From Verrucomicrobium sp. (GTDB lineage Bacteria; Verrucomicrobiota; Verrucomicrobiia; Limisphaerales; UBA9464): a DNA stretch of 35,046 nucleotides. Where the stretch lies: positions 1 through 35,046 of the forward strand of contig JAJTFN010000055.1 of assembly GCA_021298285.1 (NCBI GenBank), in the 5' to 3' direction. This document shows positions 8,089 through 16,244 of the stretch, piece after piece; position 1 is the first letter of the stretch; every line of letters begins with the position of its first letter. Below the pieces are notes generated by a model. That model saw only the letters and a list, made by a program, of their open reading frames with translations. It was not told the DNA's origin and did not search any database. The translations under genes were made by a program, and so were the position numbers.

Positions 8089-9392
8089 ACCTCGTCGAGC
8101 GGCTGGCGGGCGTCGCCAAAGGTGCCGGGACGCACGTCCATCTTGTCCATCATCGACAGGAAGAGCCGGCACATCTGGCGCTCGGGCTTGTCCTTGTAGT
8201 CGAGCACGCGACCGCCCCGGATGCGGCCGCCGCCACCGCCGACCAGCACCACCGGCAGCTGGGTGGCGTCGTGGTTGCCGTTCAGCATCGACGAGCAGTA
8301 CAGGAGCATCGTGTTGTCGAGGAGCGTGCGCTCGCCCTCGCGGATGGCCTCGAGCCGGCGGGCGATGTAGGCCACCTGCTGCATGAAGAACTGGTTCACC
8401 TTGAGCCAGTCGGCCGAGTCGCTGTGCGAGAGCAGGTGGTGGATCATGTAGTCCACGCCCAGGTTGGGGAACCGCAGCGAGCTGTGGTCGTTGTTGAGCT
8501 TGAGGGTGGTGATGCGCGTCGTGTCGGTCTGGAACCCCAGCACCAGGATGTCGCACATGAGCTTCATGTGCTCGGCGATGTCCTGCGGGATGCCGTCGGC
8601 CGGGCGGGCCATGTCGGGCTTGGAGAGCGTGGGCCTCCAGCCCTGCAGCTCGCCCTTCTTGCCGGCGTTCTCGATGCGCTGCTCCACGTCGCGCACCGAG
8701 TCGAGGTACTCGTCGAGCTTGCGGCGGTCGTCGAGGCTGATCTGGCGGCGCAGGCTCTGCGCGTCGGTCATCACCGCGTCGAGCACGCTGCGGTCGCCCT
8801 TCTCGTTGGAATCCTTGAAGAGCCGGTCGAAGGCCAGGGCCGGGTAGATCTCCAGCGGCGTCGGGGTGGTCGGCGAGGTCCACGAGATGTGCGAGCTGTA
8901 CAGCATCGAGTAGTTCTTGTGGACCGACGGGTTGGACTTCTCGCAGCCCAGCACCAGGCTCGGCACCTTGGTCGTCCGGCCCTGCGCCTGCGCCACGAAC
9001 TGGTCGAGGCTGGTGCCCGAGCGGATCTCGCCGCCGGAGGCCAGCGGCGCGCCGGAGAGCAGGTTGCCGGTCTGCGAGCTGTGGATGTTCCCCTTGAGCG
9101 CCTCGGCGTTGTAGAGGCCTCGGACGAACACCGTCTTCTGGCGGAACTCCTGCAGGGGCGCCAACACCTGCCCCAGCTCCATCGAGGCCCCCTCGCCGCG
9201 GGCCCACCATTCCTTGGAGTGGAAGCCGTTGCCGGAGAAGAGCACCGCCAGGCGCACGGGGGCCTCGCTGGCCGGACGCTTGCCTGCCGGCGGCGTGTCG
9301 CCCCAGACCGTGAGGGACTCCATCCAGGGGAGGGCCATGGTGACACCGACGCCGCGCAGGAACGCGCGCCGATTCAGGGAATGTTGAGGCAT
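8085..9392 (-). CDS. DUF1552 family exported protein
   Basis: A 435-residue protein of the DUF1552 family, which is nearly confined to Planctomycetota, Verrucomicrobiota and some myxobacteria and is almost always encoded beside a DUF1592 cytochrome-like gene, as here. It starts with a Tat-type leader (NRRAFLRGVGVTMALPWMES), so it probably folds before export. The family resembles alkaline-phosphatase-like or sulfatase-like (DUF1501-related) exported proteins, but its biochemical role is not established. Visible features are the LAVLFSGNGFHSKEWWARGE segment after the leader and HDATQLPVVLVGGGGGRIRGG near the C-terminus. It starts 38 bases after the stop of the DUF1592 gene, in the same operon. 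I see no Shine-Dalgarno before ATG 9392. Confidence 0.92.
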   Translation of the reverse strand: MPQHSLNRRAFLRGVGVTMALPWMESLTVWGDTPPAGKRPASEAPVRLAVLFSGNGFHSKEWWARGEGASMELGQVLAPLQEFRQKTVFVRGLYNAEALKGNIHSSQTGNLLSGAPLASGGEIRSGTSLDQFVAQAQGRTTKVPSLVLGCEKSNPSVHKNYSMLYSSHISWTSPTTPTPLEIYPALAFDRLFKDSNEKGDRSVLDAVMTDAQSLRRQISLDDRRKLDEYLDSVRDVEQRIENAGKKGELQGWRPTLSKPDMARPADGIPQDIAEHMKLMCDILVLGFQTDTTRITTLKLNNDHSSLRFPNLGVDYMIHHLLSHSDSADWLKVNQFFMQQVAYIARRLEAIREGERTLLDNTMLLYCSSMLNGNHDATQLPVVLVGGGGGRIRGGRVLDYKDKPERQMCRLFLSMMDKMDVRPGTFGDARQPLDEV

Positions 9393-9430
9393 GGGAGCGT
9401 GGGGTTGGAGGGGGTCGATGGAAGTCGGGG

Positions 9431-12400
9431 TCACTCGTCGGCAGGGCGGTCCATGCCCCGGATCCTCTGGAACTGGGGGCTGGCAACGATCGTCTCGATG
9501 GCGGCGCCGACCCGGGCGTCGCGGGCGGAGAGCTTGCGCTGCAGGTCGGCCACGAGGGGCTCGTCGGACAGCAGCACGCCGCGGCCGAGCGAGTAGCCCA
9601 GCAGCTTGCGGCTGAACTGGCGCAGGAAGGCCTCCTTGCGCTGGTGCGAGAGATAATGCCGCAGGCCGGCCGCGCCCTCGAGGAGCGTGCCATCGGGGGC
9701 CTTGGCCCGGACGTCGATCGGCCGTCCGCCAAGATCCTTCTCGCGGAACCGGCCCACCGCGTCGAAGGACTCCAAGGAGAACCCATAGGCGTCGATGCGA
9801 CGATGGCACCCCGAGCACTTGGGATCGGTGCTGTGCTTCTCGGTGAGTTGGCGGACGGTGAGCTGGTCGAGCGATTCATCCTCGGGCAGGCGAGGCACGT
9901 CCTTCGGCGGCTTGGGCAGCTTCTCGCCGAGGATCACCTCGCTGATCCAGTTGCCGCGCAGGATGGGGCTGGTGCGCGAGGCGCCCGACTGCCGGGCCAG
10001 CGTCGCGGCCTGTCCCAGGATGCCACCACGGCCGATGGACCGCAGACCCGTGACCCGCCGCCAGTCGTTCGTGCCGGAGAATCCGGTCGAGGAGACCCCG
10101 TAGAATCGGGCGAGGTCGGCGTTCAGGAAGGAATGGTCGGCATCCAGGATGTCGAGCACCGGCCCGTTGTTCTGGAAGAGGTCGGTGAAGAAGCGGACGG
10201 TCTCTTCCCGCATGGCCCCGCGGAGCCCGCGGAACTCGGGGAAATGCCGCTCGCTCTTCTCGTCGAGGCTCTCGAAGTCGTACAGGTGCAGCCACGCCAG
10301 CGCGAACTCGCCGGCCAGGCGGGAGACCTTCGGATCCTTCAGCATCCGTCGGACCTGCGCCCGCAGCACCTCGGGCCGGTGGAGGCGGTTGCGCACGGCG
10401 GCATCCATCAGCTCGGCGTCCGGCGTCGAGGCCCAGAGGAAGTAGCTCAACCGGGTGGCCAGCTCGAGGTCGCCGACCCGAGCGGCGGCCACCCCGGGGC
10501 CCGGTTGCTCGGCGCGGTACAGGAAGCTCGGCGACACCAGCACCCGCGCCAGCACGCCCCGGATGGATTCCTCGTGGGTCAGGCCATCGCCGCGGAGTCG
10601 CCCATAGAGTCCCTTCAGGGCGTCGGTCTCGGTCGCCGTCAACGGGCGCCGATAGGCCTTGGCCGCGAAGCCGACGAGCGCCTGCAGGTGGACCGGTTCG
10701 GTGTCCACCAGCAGGCGGCGGAACGCCTCGGCCCGCCGGCGGATCGGCTCGCCCATGGGCGTGAACGCGCTGGGATCGGCATCCTGGGTGGCGAATTGCC
10801 ACAGCTGCTCGAAGGCGTCGACCAGCTTGAAGGCATCCTGGCTGACGTAGTGCAGCTCGGACCACAGGCGCTCCAGCTCGGCGTTCTCGGACGGGCCCAG
10901 CATCAGTCGGCGCAGCGCATCGTCCTCGCGGTGGAACAAGGTCAGGGTGACCACTTCGTCGACCGGCACGATCTTGGTGTAGCAGAGGGCGGCCGGGAAC
11001 AGCGCGCGGAACCGCTCCAGCGACGCGTCCCAACGCCGGTGGGCGGCGCCCCCGTCGGCCACCAGCACCGGCAGGTCCGACTGCATGGGCAACTCGCCAT
11101 CCGACCAGGTGCCTTTTCCGCCCTTGGCGCTGACCGAGCCGGCCACCAACGCCAGGGAATCCGGACGGCGCGGCAGGATCCGCATCTGGACGCTGGCCTC
11201 GGGGCCCGCGGAGGCGTCGAGGCCGGCCGTGGCGACCAGCTCACCCCCGGCGGCCCATTCGGCCGGCAGGCGGATCTCGACCACCGACGGAGCCTTCACG
11301 CACAGGTCCATCGGGGCGACCCGGGGACCGCCGACCGGGTGACTCCCGAACAGGGCCGGATCGGGCCCGGGACCCGAGGTCGCCACGGAGGCCGCGGTGG
11401 CAAGTCCCTGCCCCGGCTCCTGCAGCAGGCCCCGGAGCACCGCGCCCAGCAGAGGCCCCTGCAGGGAGGTCCACTGCCGGCGCAGGACGGCGTCCGGAGA
11501 CTCCTTGGCCAATTCCGCCGGCTCGGAGGAGAACAGCCGCTGGAGAGCCACGGCCAACGCACGCTGTTCGTCGACCGAGGCCGCGGCACGCCAGCGGGCG
11601 AGCAATGAGCCCTCAGGGATCGTGGTCTCGAGGGCACCGCCACGGGCCTCGGGCTCGCTGAAGAAATGCCACACTGCCGGATGACCCAGCCGGTCGGCAT
11701 GCGGATTGCCCGCCAGGATCGACGGCGACACGTCGCCCGACAGGCTCCAGGCCCGCGCGGGATCCCGGGGGTCGGTCACTTGCAGGTCCACGCGGGTGAG
11801 GTCGCAGGAGTGGTTGCCGTCCCGCGGACCCACCGACAGGCAGACCACGTCGCCGGGACCCACGGTCACCGCCGGGAACGGCCCGAAACGCACCTCCTTG
11901 GCTCCCTGGGACACGCCCGAGGCCAGCGTCTGGCGCGTGGCCCCCCGACGCAGTTCCAGCGTCCAGCTCACCCCATTGCCGCACTCGATGTGGGAGTGCT
12001 GCACCAGGCCCTCGACCCGGAAGGTGCCCGCCACCGGACCGCGCCATCCGACGATCACCCGGCGCGACGGCGAGGGATGCACGGCGACGCTGTGCGGGCG
12101 CATCAACCCCGGCACACGCACCTCGCGGTCGGACGAGTTGGCCGTGACGCTCAGGGCATCGGCGGCGGTCCACCCCTGGATGAAGGCATACCCTTGGGCG
12201 CTTTCCATCGAGGAGGTCATGTGCCCCTCGATGCGGGTGCCACCCGGGCGCATGCCCAGCGCCTCGAGCCAGGCGGCGAAGGCCTGCGGATCCAGGTTCC
12301 TGGATCGGGCCAGCGCGGTCAGCGCCTCGCCGGAGGGCACCTCGGTCAACCCGGCCGCGGCCTCCAGGCAGGCGCCCGCCTGGGCGAAGAGGGGCCCGCG

Positions 12401-13738
12401 CGCCTGATCCACGCGACGGATCAACGACCGCACCCGGGCCAACGGCATATCGGGCCGCCCCGGGACGACCAACCGTGGATTCGACCACAGCGCCAGGTCC
12501 GGCTCGGAGCCATCCCCGGCATCGGAAGCGACCAGGAAGGCGCTCACCTGGCCCGAGGCGTCGGGCGCCGGAAGCTTGAGCCGCACCTCGCGCGAGGCGG
12601 CCAGCGGCGAGACCGGCACCTGCCAGGCGCTCGGACCGTCGCGCTTGCCGATGTGGCCCACGGTGGTGAAACGCCAGACGGCCCGCTGCCACGACTCCAC
12701 CACGGCGGCCACGGTGGCTCCCTCGGCCGGCTTGGCCTCGCGCCAGCGGGCCCGGACCGTGTCGAGGAGCGGGGAGGCCTCGGGCGGCGCGGACGGATTC
12801 AACGCGTCCCACAACCGGCCGAGGTAGCGGGCATTCAGGCCCCGGGCAGCGGCGAAGGCCTCGATGGCGCGCGCACCCTGCTTCCGGGGTCCGCCGGCGG
12901 CCCGCAGTTCCAGGGTGGCGTCGAAGTACTCCGCCAAGGGCAGGACGCCGCCGTCGCGGGTGTCGAACCGGATGCCCTGGAGATTGACCGAAGTGCCCCC
13001 GCCATTGCGGGTGTAGCGACCGTAGAACTCGCGGATGGCCGTGAGGCGCTCCTCGGTCCAGTCACGCTGCGAGGTGCTCGGCGAGAAGCCCAGTCCGTCG
13101 GGAAGGAAGACCGTGTGGCGGGCCACCTCCTTGGCCGCATCCAGGTACTTGGTGACCAGCGAGGGCGACATCACCAGCGACTGGCCCACGTTCATGAAGC
13201 CCTCGCCCGCGGCCGAATCCACCGGGAACTCCCGGGCCGGGTCGAGCGTGGGCACCCCGGTCAGGTCCCGGATCGTATGCGTGTACTCGGCGTTGGAGAG
13301 CCGTCGCAGCACCACCGGTCCGGGGTCGCCGGCATTGAGGCGCGCCCACCGGTTGAGCTGGGACCGCACGCCGGACATCAACTGCTCCCGCGACTTGGCG
13401 TCCATGACCGGCCGGTCCTTCGGCGGCATCTCGCCCAAGGACACCTGCTCGATGACCTGCTGCCAGACCTTGGCCTCGGTCGCCCCGGTGGACGAGCGGA
13501 CGAGGTGCTCCAGGTCGAGGTCGCCCTTGTGCTTCTCGGTGGAGTGACAGTCGAGGCAGTGCGCCTCGAACACCGCACGGGTGCGGGCATCCAGCGCCTC
13601 GGCGGCATGGACACGGGGGGCGACCAGCAGGACCGCCGCCGCGACGACCACCGCGCCCAGGCCCGCAACCACACCGGCACGCCTCACCGCCGGCGAATCC
13701 TCGCCACGGGAACCCGGGTTCATCACGCCTCGTTTCAT
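9431..13738 (-). CDS. very large DUF1592-type 'Planctomycete cytochrome' protein
   Basis: A 1435-residue exported protein, well above the roughly 750-900 residues usual for the family. After a membrane-spanning leader (residues 20-45) it has the PSCyt1 haem motif C61-LDC-H65, then DUF1587 (RLSNAEYTHTIRDLTG near 145), DUF1595 (AYRRPLTATETDAL near 1025), DUF1592 (LATRLSYFLWASTPDAEL near 1090), DUF1588 with a second haem motif C1308-SGC-H1312, and DUF1585 at the C-terminus. Some 800 residues separate DUF1587 from DUF1595; part of this (about 505-655) reads as a beta-rich, lectin-like domain. Role: probably periplasmic electron transfer or oxidation, not proven. Start: ATG 13738, one base after the upstream stop; ATG 13723 is an alternative with a GAGG nearby. 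Confidence 0.92.
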   Translation of the reverse strand: MKRGVMNPGSRGEDSPAVRRAGVVAGLGAVVVAAAVLLVAPRVHAAEALDARTRAVFEAHCLDCHSTEKHKGDLDLEHLVRSSTGATEAKVWQQVIEQVSLGEMPPKDRPVMDAKSREQLMSGVRSQLNRWARLNAGDPGPVVLRRLSNAEYTHTIRDLTGVPTLDPAREFPVDSAAGEGFMNVGQSLVMSPSLVTKYLDAAKEVARHTVFLPDGLGFSPSTSQRDWTEERLTAIREFYGRYTRNGGGTSVNLQGIRFDTRDGGVLPLAEYFDATLELRAAGGPRKQGARAIEAFAAARGLNARYLGRLWDALNPSAPPEASPLLDTVRARWREAKPAEGATVAAVVESWQRAVWRFTTVGHIGKRDGPSAWQVPVSPLAASREVRLKLPAPDASGQVSAFLVASDAGDGSEPDLALWSNPRLVVPGRPDMPLARVRSLIRRVDQARGPLFAQAGACLEAAAGLTEVPSGEALTALARSRNLDPQAFAAWLEALGMRPGGTRIEGHMTSSMESAQGYAFIQGWTAADALSVTANSSDREVRVPGLMRPHSVAVHPSPSRRVIVGWRGPVAGTFRVEGLVQHSHIECGNGVSWTLELRRGATRQTLASGVSQGAKEVRFGPFPAVTVGPGDVVCLSVGPRDGNHSCDLTRVDLQVTDPRDPARAWSLSGDVSPSILAGNPHADRLGHPAVWHFFSEPEARGGALETTIPEGSLLARWRAAASVDEQRALAVALQRLFSSEPAELAKESPDAVLRRQWTSLQGPLLGAVLRGLLQEPGQGLATAASVATSGPGPDPALFGSHPVGGPRVAPMDLCVKAPSVVEIRLPAEWAAGGELVATAGLDASAGPEASVQMRILPRRPDSLALVAGSVSAKGGKGTWSDGELPMQSDLPVLVADGGAAHRRWDASLERFRALFPAALCYTKIVPVDEVVTLTLFHREDDALRRLMLGPSENAELERLWSELHYVSQDAFKLVDAFEQLWQFATQDADPSAFTPMGEPIRRRAEAFRRLLVDTEPVHLQALVGFAAKAYRRPLTATETDALKGLYGRLRGDGLTHEESIRGVLARVLVSPSFLYRAEQPGPGVAAARVGDLELATRLSYFLWASTPDAELMDAAVRNRLHRPEVLRAQVRRMLKDPKVSRLAGEFALAWLHLYDFESLDEKSERHFPEFRGLRGAMREETVRFFTDLFQNNGPVLDILDADHSFLNADLARFYGVSSTGFSGTNDWRRVTGLRSIGRGGILGQAATLARQSGASRTSPILRGNWISEVILGEKLPKPPKDVPRLPEDESLDQLTVRQLTEKHSTDPKCSGCHRRIDAYGFSLESFDAVGRFREKDLGGRPIDVRAKAPDGTLLEGAAGLRHYLSHQRKEAFLRQFSRKLLGYSLGRGVLLSDEPLVADLQRKLSARDARVGAAIETIVASPQFQRIRGMDRPADE

Positions 13739-13739
13739 G

Positions 13740-14921
13740 TCACCAGCACATCGCCCAGAAGATGAACAACACCGCTGCTCCCTCGATGGCGGGAGCATAC
13801 ACGCCGAACCTGTCGGGCCAGAAGGTCTTGCCGAGATGGGTGCGCAGGTTGTCGCGGAAGAATCCGTCCCACAGGTGGCTGGTCACATACATGAAGATGG
13901 AATTCATGCCCACGACCTGCAGCGGGAAGGTGAGCCACGACTGCTTCAGCCGATCGGCCACCACGTGGAACCCGGTGAGGAGCAGGCAGCACCAACCGCC
14001 GCTGAAGAGCACCCACGACGGCGTCCAGATGCGCTTGACCACCGGGGCGATCCCGGTGCGGTCGAGAATCCATCCGGCTCCCAGGCCCGCCAGGCCGAAC
14101 AGGGCGATCCGGAACAGCCGCCGGCCGATGGGCACGTCCTCGCGCCGCAGCCAACCGCCGACCAGCAGGCCGCAGATCATCGTGCCCAGCGTCGGGATGA
14201 AGCTCAGCGTCAGGTAACCGCCCCCGTTGTAGAGGAAGGGCTTGGCGCGCGGGAACAGGTTGAGGAACCAGACGTCGAAGTGGTGGGCCGGGTTGGCGTT
14301 CTTGTTCCAGTGGGCCGCGAAGCCACCCAGGCCGTGCTGCTTCATCCAGTCGGCCGAGACCCCCACCGTCGCGGGGTCGAAGTCCGGACCGGGCAGCGGA
14401 GCCATCGCAAACCAGGCCCAATATCCCAGCAGGAGGGCCACCAGCGCCAAGACCTGCGTGCGCACGCTCCGCCAGGCCAAGAGCCACAGGAAGGTGTAGC
14501 CCAGGCCGATCTGGGTCAGGGTGTCCTCGAAGGTGAAGTTCGTCTGGGCCGAATGCGTCGAGCGCAGCGCGATGCCCAGCGCCGACAGGGCCAGCGCCCG
14601 CCACAGCGTGTGGAAGAGCATCCGCAGGAATCCCTGGTCGGACTGCTGCCGGGAGGCGATGGACCACGGCAAGGCCATGCCCACCAGGAAAGAGAACGAC
14701 GGCTGGATGAGGTCATGGAGCGTGCATCCCTGCCACTCCACGTGGTCCTGATGGTGCGCGAGCAGATGCCACACGCTGTCCGCAGGCATCTTGGCCGCCA
14801 CCGCGCCGAGGCGGACCATCTCCCCGGCCATGAGCAGCATCACGAACCCGCGGTAGGCGTCCATGGACACCAATCGCTGCGGCATCGCCGGGGCTTTTCC
14901 TGCACTCGAGGACGGGGGCAT
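13740..14921 (-). CDS. HGSNAT-like multi-pass membrane acyltransferase (DUF5009/DUF1624 type)
   Basis: A 393-residue integral membrane protein with around ten hydrophobic segments. The N-terminal motif RLVSMDAYRGFVMLLMAGE and the HDLIQPSFSFLVGMALPWS segment are typical of the heparan-alpha-glucosaminide N-acetyltransferase family, whose members move acetyl groups across the membrane to amino sugars. Bacterial homologues are common in Verrucomicrobiota, Planctomycetota and Bacteroidota and are thought to act on glycans or cell-surface sugars; the substrate here is unknown. Start: ATG 14921; ATG 14885 (MPQRLVSMDAYRG) is also possible and closer to the domain start. It is the first gene of the three-gene minus-strand operon, separated from the DUF1592 gene by one base, and it diverges from the DUF3445 gene. 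Confidence 0.88.
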   Translation of the reverse strand: MPPSSSAGKAPAMPQRLVSMDAYRGFVMLLMAGEMVRLGAVAAKMPADSVWHLLAHHQDHVEWQGCTLHDLIQPSFSFLVGMALPWSIASRQQSDQGFLRMLFHTLWRALALSALGIALRSTHSAQTNFTFEDTLTQIGLGYTFLWLLAWRSVRTQVLALVALLLGYWAWFAMAPLPGPDFDPATVGVSADWMKQHGLGGFAAHWNKNANPAHHFDVWFLNLFPRAKPFLYNGGGYLTLSFIPTLGTMICGLLVGGWLRREDVPIGRRLFRIALFGLAGLGAGWILDRTGIAPVVKRIWTPSWVLFSGGWCCLLLTGFHVVADRLKQSWLTFPLQVVGMNSIFMYVTSHLWDGFFRDNLRTHLGKTFWPDRFGVYAPAIEGAAVLFIFWAMCW

Positions 14922-15064
14922 GGCTGTTTGTGACAAGGTTCCCGGGACCGCGCAATCCCGATGGCGGCAGCCCACCTGGCGCCGGCGCCCAGGCGCTGGC
15001 CAAGCCCGGCAACCCCGGCAATCCGGGCATTGGCGGCAGGGCATCCCGCGGGCACCGTCGGGAC

Positions 15065-15991
15065 ATGGAACCGGTGCTGCCCGAGACGCTGGCCGAGCGG
15101 TTGTTCCCCGAGGGTGACTTCGCCTTCGGCTTCGGCATGCAACGGCCCCGTCAGGAATGGTTCCGGTGGAACCCCGCCGATCCCGAGGCCCTCGAGGAAC
15201 GGCGGCATTGGCTGTCGGCCGAACCGCATCGACACCTGGCCTCGACCGACGAAGCCGGCCCCGTGCTGCAGGAGGCCATGGCGCTCTTCCCTGGGGCGCC
15301 GATTGCGACGGAGGCCGATCCGCAACCGGGATCCGCGCCCAGCGATCCAACCGGCAAAAGGAACGCCGGGGACTTGAGGAGCCTGTCCCTCCGTTGGGAA
15401 CCCGACCTGCTGCTTCTGCGGCGGGATGCCGCAGGCCCATTCCGTCTGGTCGCCGGAGCCGTCTGCTTTCCGTCGGCCTGGGACCTCCGCGAAAAGGTCG
15501 GCAAGACCGTCGATGCCATCCATGCCGGTGTCCCCACCCTCAACGCCACACTGGCGACCCGAATCAACGCCTTCCTCGATCGCCTTCCGGCCGGCCAAAC
15601 CTTCGAGCGCGACAACTGGGGCCTGGCCGCCCACGGCCAACGCAACGCCCATCCCGATCGCGCCCTGCCCCGGCTCACCGCCGACGCCACCCTCGAGACC
15701 ACCTGGCTGCGGCTCGAACACCAGGCCTTCCGCGCCCTCCCCCAGAGCGGCGGCCTGCTCTTCGCCATCCACCTCACCGTGCACCCGCTGGTTCGCGTCC
15801 TGCAGGCCCCCGGTGCCCGCGATCGGCTCGCCCGACAACTCCGCTCCATGCCCGACCCCATCGCCGCCTACAAAGGCATCCTCCCCGCCCGCGATCGCCT
15901 GGTCCGCCTCCTCGAAACCGACTCACCGTTGCCGTGCACGCAACCGTCCATATCCCCCCGGCGGAGCGGGATCGGTCCGGAGTGCGTGTAG
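15065..15991 (+). CDS. DUF3445 protein, haem-dependent oxidative N-demethylase-like
   Basis: A 308-residue protein of the DUF3445 family, whose studied members are haem-dependent oxidative N-demethylases. Family motifs visible are the ICFPS-type strand (GAVCFPSAWDLREKVGKTVD), IHAGVPTLN, RDNWGL, and the LRLEHQAFRALPQSGGLLF segment. No signal peptide is visible, so it is presumably cytoplasmic. The frame enters the palindromic repeat at about 15937, so the last 17-18 residues, including the stop codon, are encoded by repeat DNA; the authentic C-terminus may have been replaced. ATG 15065 is used because conserved sequence (LPETLAERLFPEGDFAFGFGM) follows directly; the frame extends to 14930 without similarity. 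The substrate is unknown. Confidence 0.82.
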   Translation: MEPVLPETLAERLFPEGDFAFGFGMQRPRQEWFRWNPADPEALEERRHWLSAEPHRHLASTDEAGPVLQEAMALFPGAPIATEADPQPGSAPSDPTGKRNAGDLRSLSLRWEPDLLLLRRDAAGPFRLVAGAVCFPSAWDLREKVGKTVDAIHAGVPTLNATLATRINAFLDRLPAGQTFERDNWGLAAHGQRNAHPDRALPRLTADATLETTWLRLEHQAFRALPQSGGLLFAIHLTVHPLVRVLQAPGARDRLARQLRSMPDPIAAYKGILPARDRLVRLLETDSPLPCTQPSISPRRSGIGPECV

Positions 15992-16063
15992 GAACGTCGA
16001 CATCCTGATCCCCCTCGCGCGCTCAGCGCGAACGTCCCGCTGGCCCCAACGTTCCCCACGCAC
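15959..16063. repeat. structured palindromic repeat, copy 2 (tandem with copy 3)
   Basis: It has the left outer arm GCGGGATCGGTCC (15966-15978), middle arms GTGCGTG..GGAACGT against ACGTTCC..CACGCAC (ending 16063), and the apical hairpin TCGCGC-GCTCA-GCGCGA. It lacks its own right outer arm and runs into copy 3. A flanking CACGCAACCnTCCATA stretch (from 15937 and from 16061) is duplicated as well, so the tandem unit is about 121-124 bases. It carries the stop codon of the upstream DUF3445 gene. Confidence 0.85.
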
Positions 16064-16080
16064 GCAACCATCCATACCCC

Positions 16081-16206
16081 CAGCGGAGCGGGATCGGTCC
16101 GGAGTGCGTGTAGGAACGTCGACATCCTGATCCCCCTCGCGCGCCAGCGCGAACGTCCCGCTGGCCCCAACGTTCCCCACGCACGCAGGACCGATCCCGC
16201 GGAGCG
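16081..16206. repeat. structured palindromic repeat, copy 3
   Basis: This is the most complete copy. The outer arms GCGGGATCGGTCC (16088-16100) and GGACCGATCCCGC (16188-16200) pair perfectly over 13 bases. The middle arms GTGCGTG/CACGCAC and GGAACGT/ACGTTCC pair, and the apical hairpin is TCGCGC-GCCA-GCGCGA. It ends 38 bases before the thiH start codon, so any thiH promoter must overlap it or lie within it unless thiH is transcribed from upstream. Confidence 0.87.
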
Positions 16207-16244
16207 CCTTGCCTGCAAAACCTCCCCGGCTATGGTCCGCCCAC

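Noticed and set aside
11666-13765. Long plus-strand open frame (699 codons) over the DUF1592 gene
   Set aside because: Antisense shadow of the DUF1592 protein; composition is repetitive His/Gly/Arg/Pro without domains.
15937-16206. CRISPR-like array
   Set aside because: Only two units of about 122 bases with no unique spacers; each unit is an inverted-arm element.
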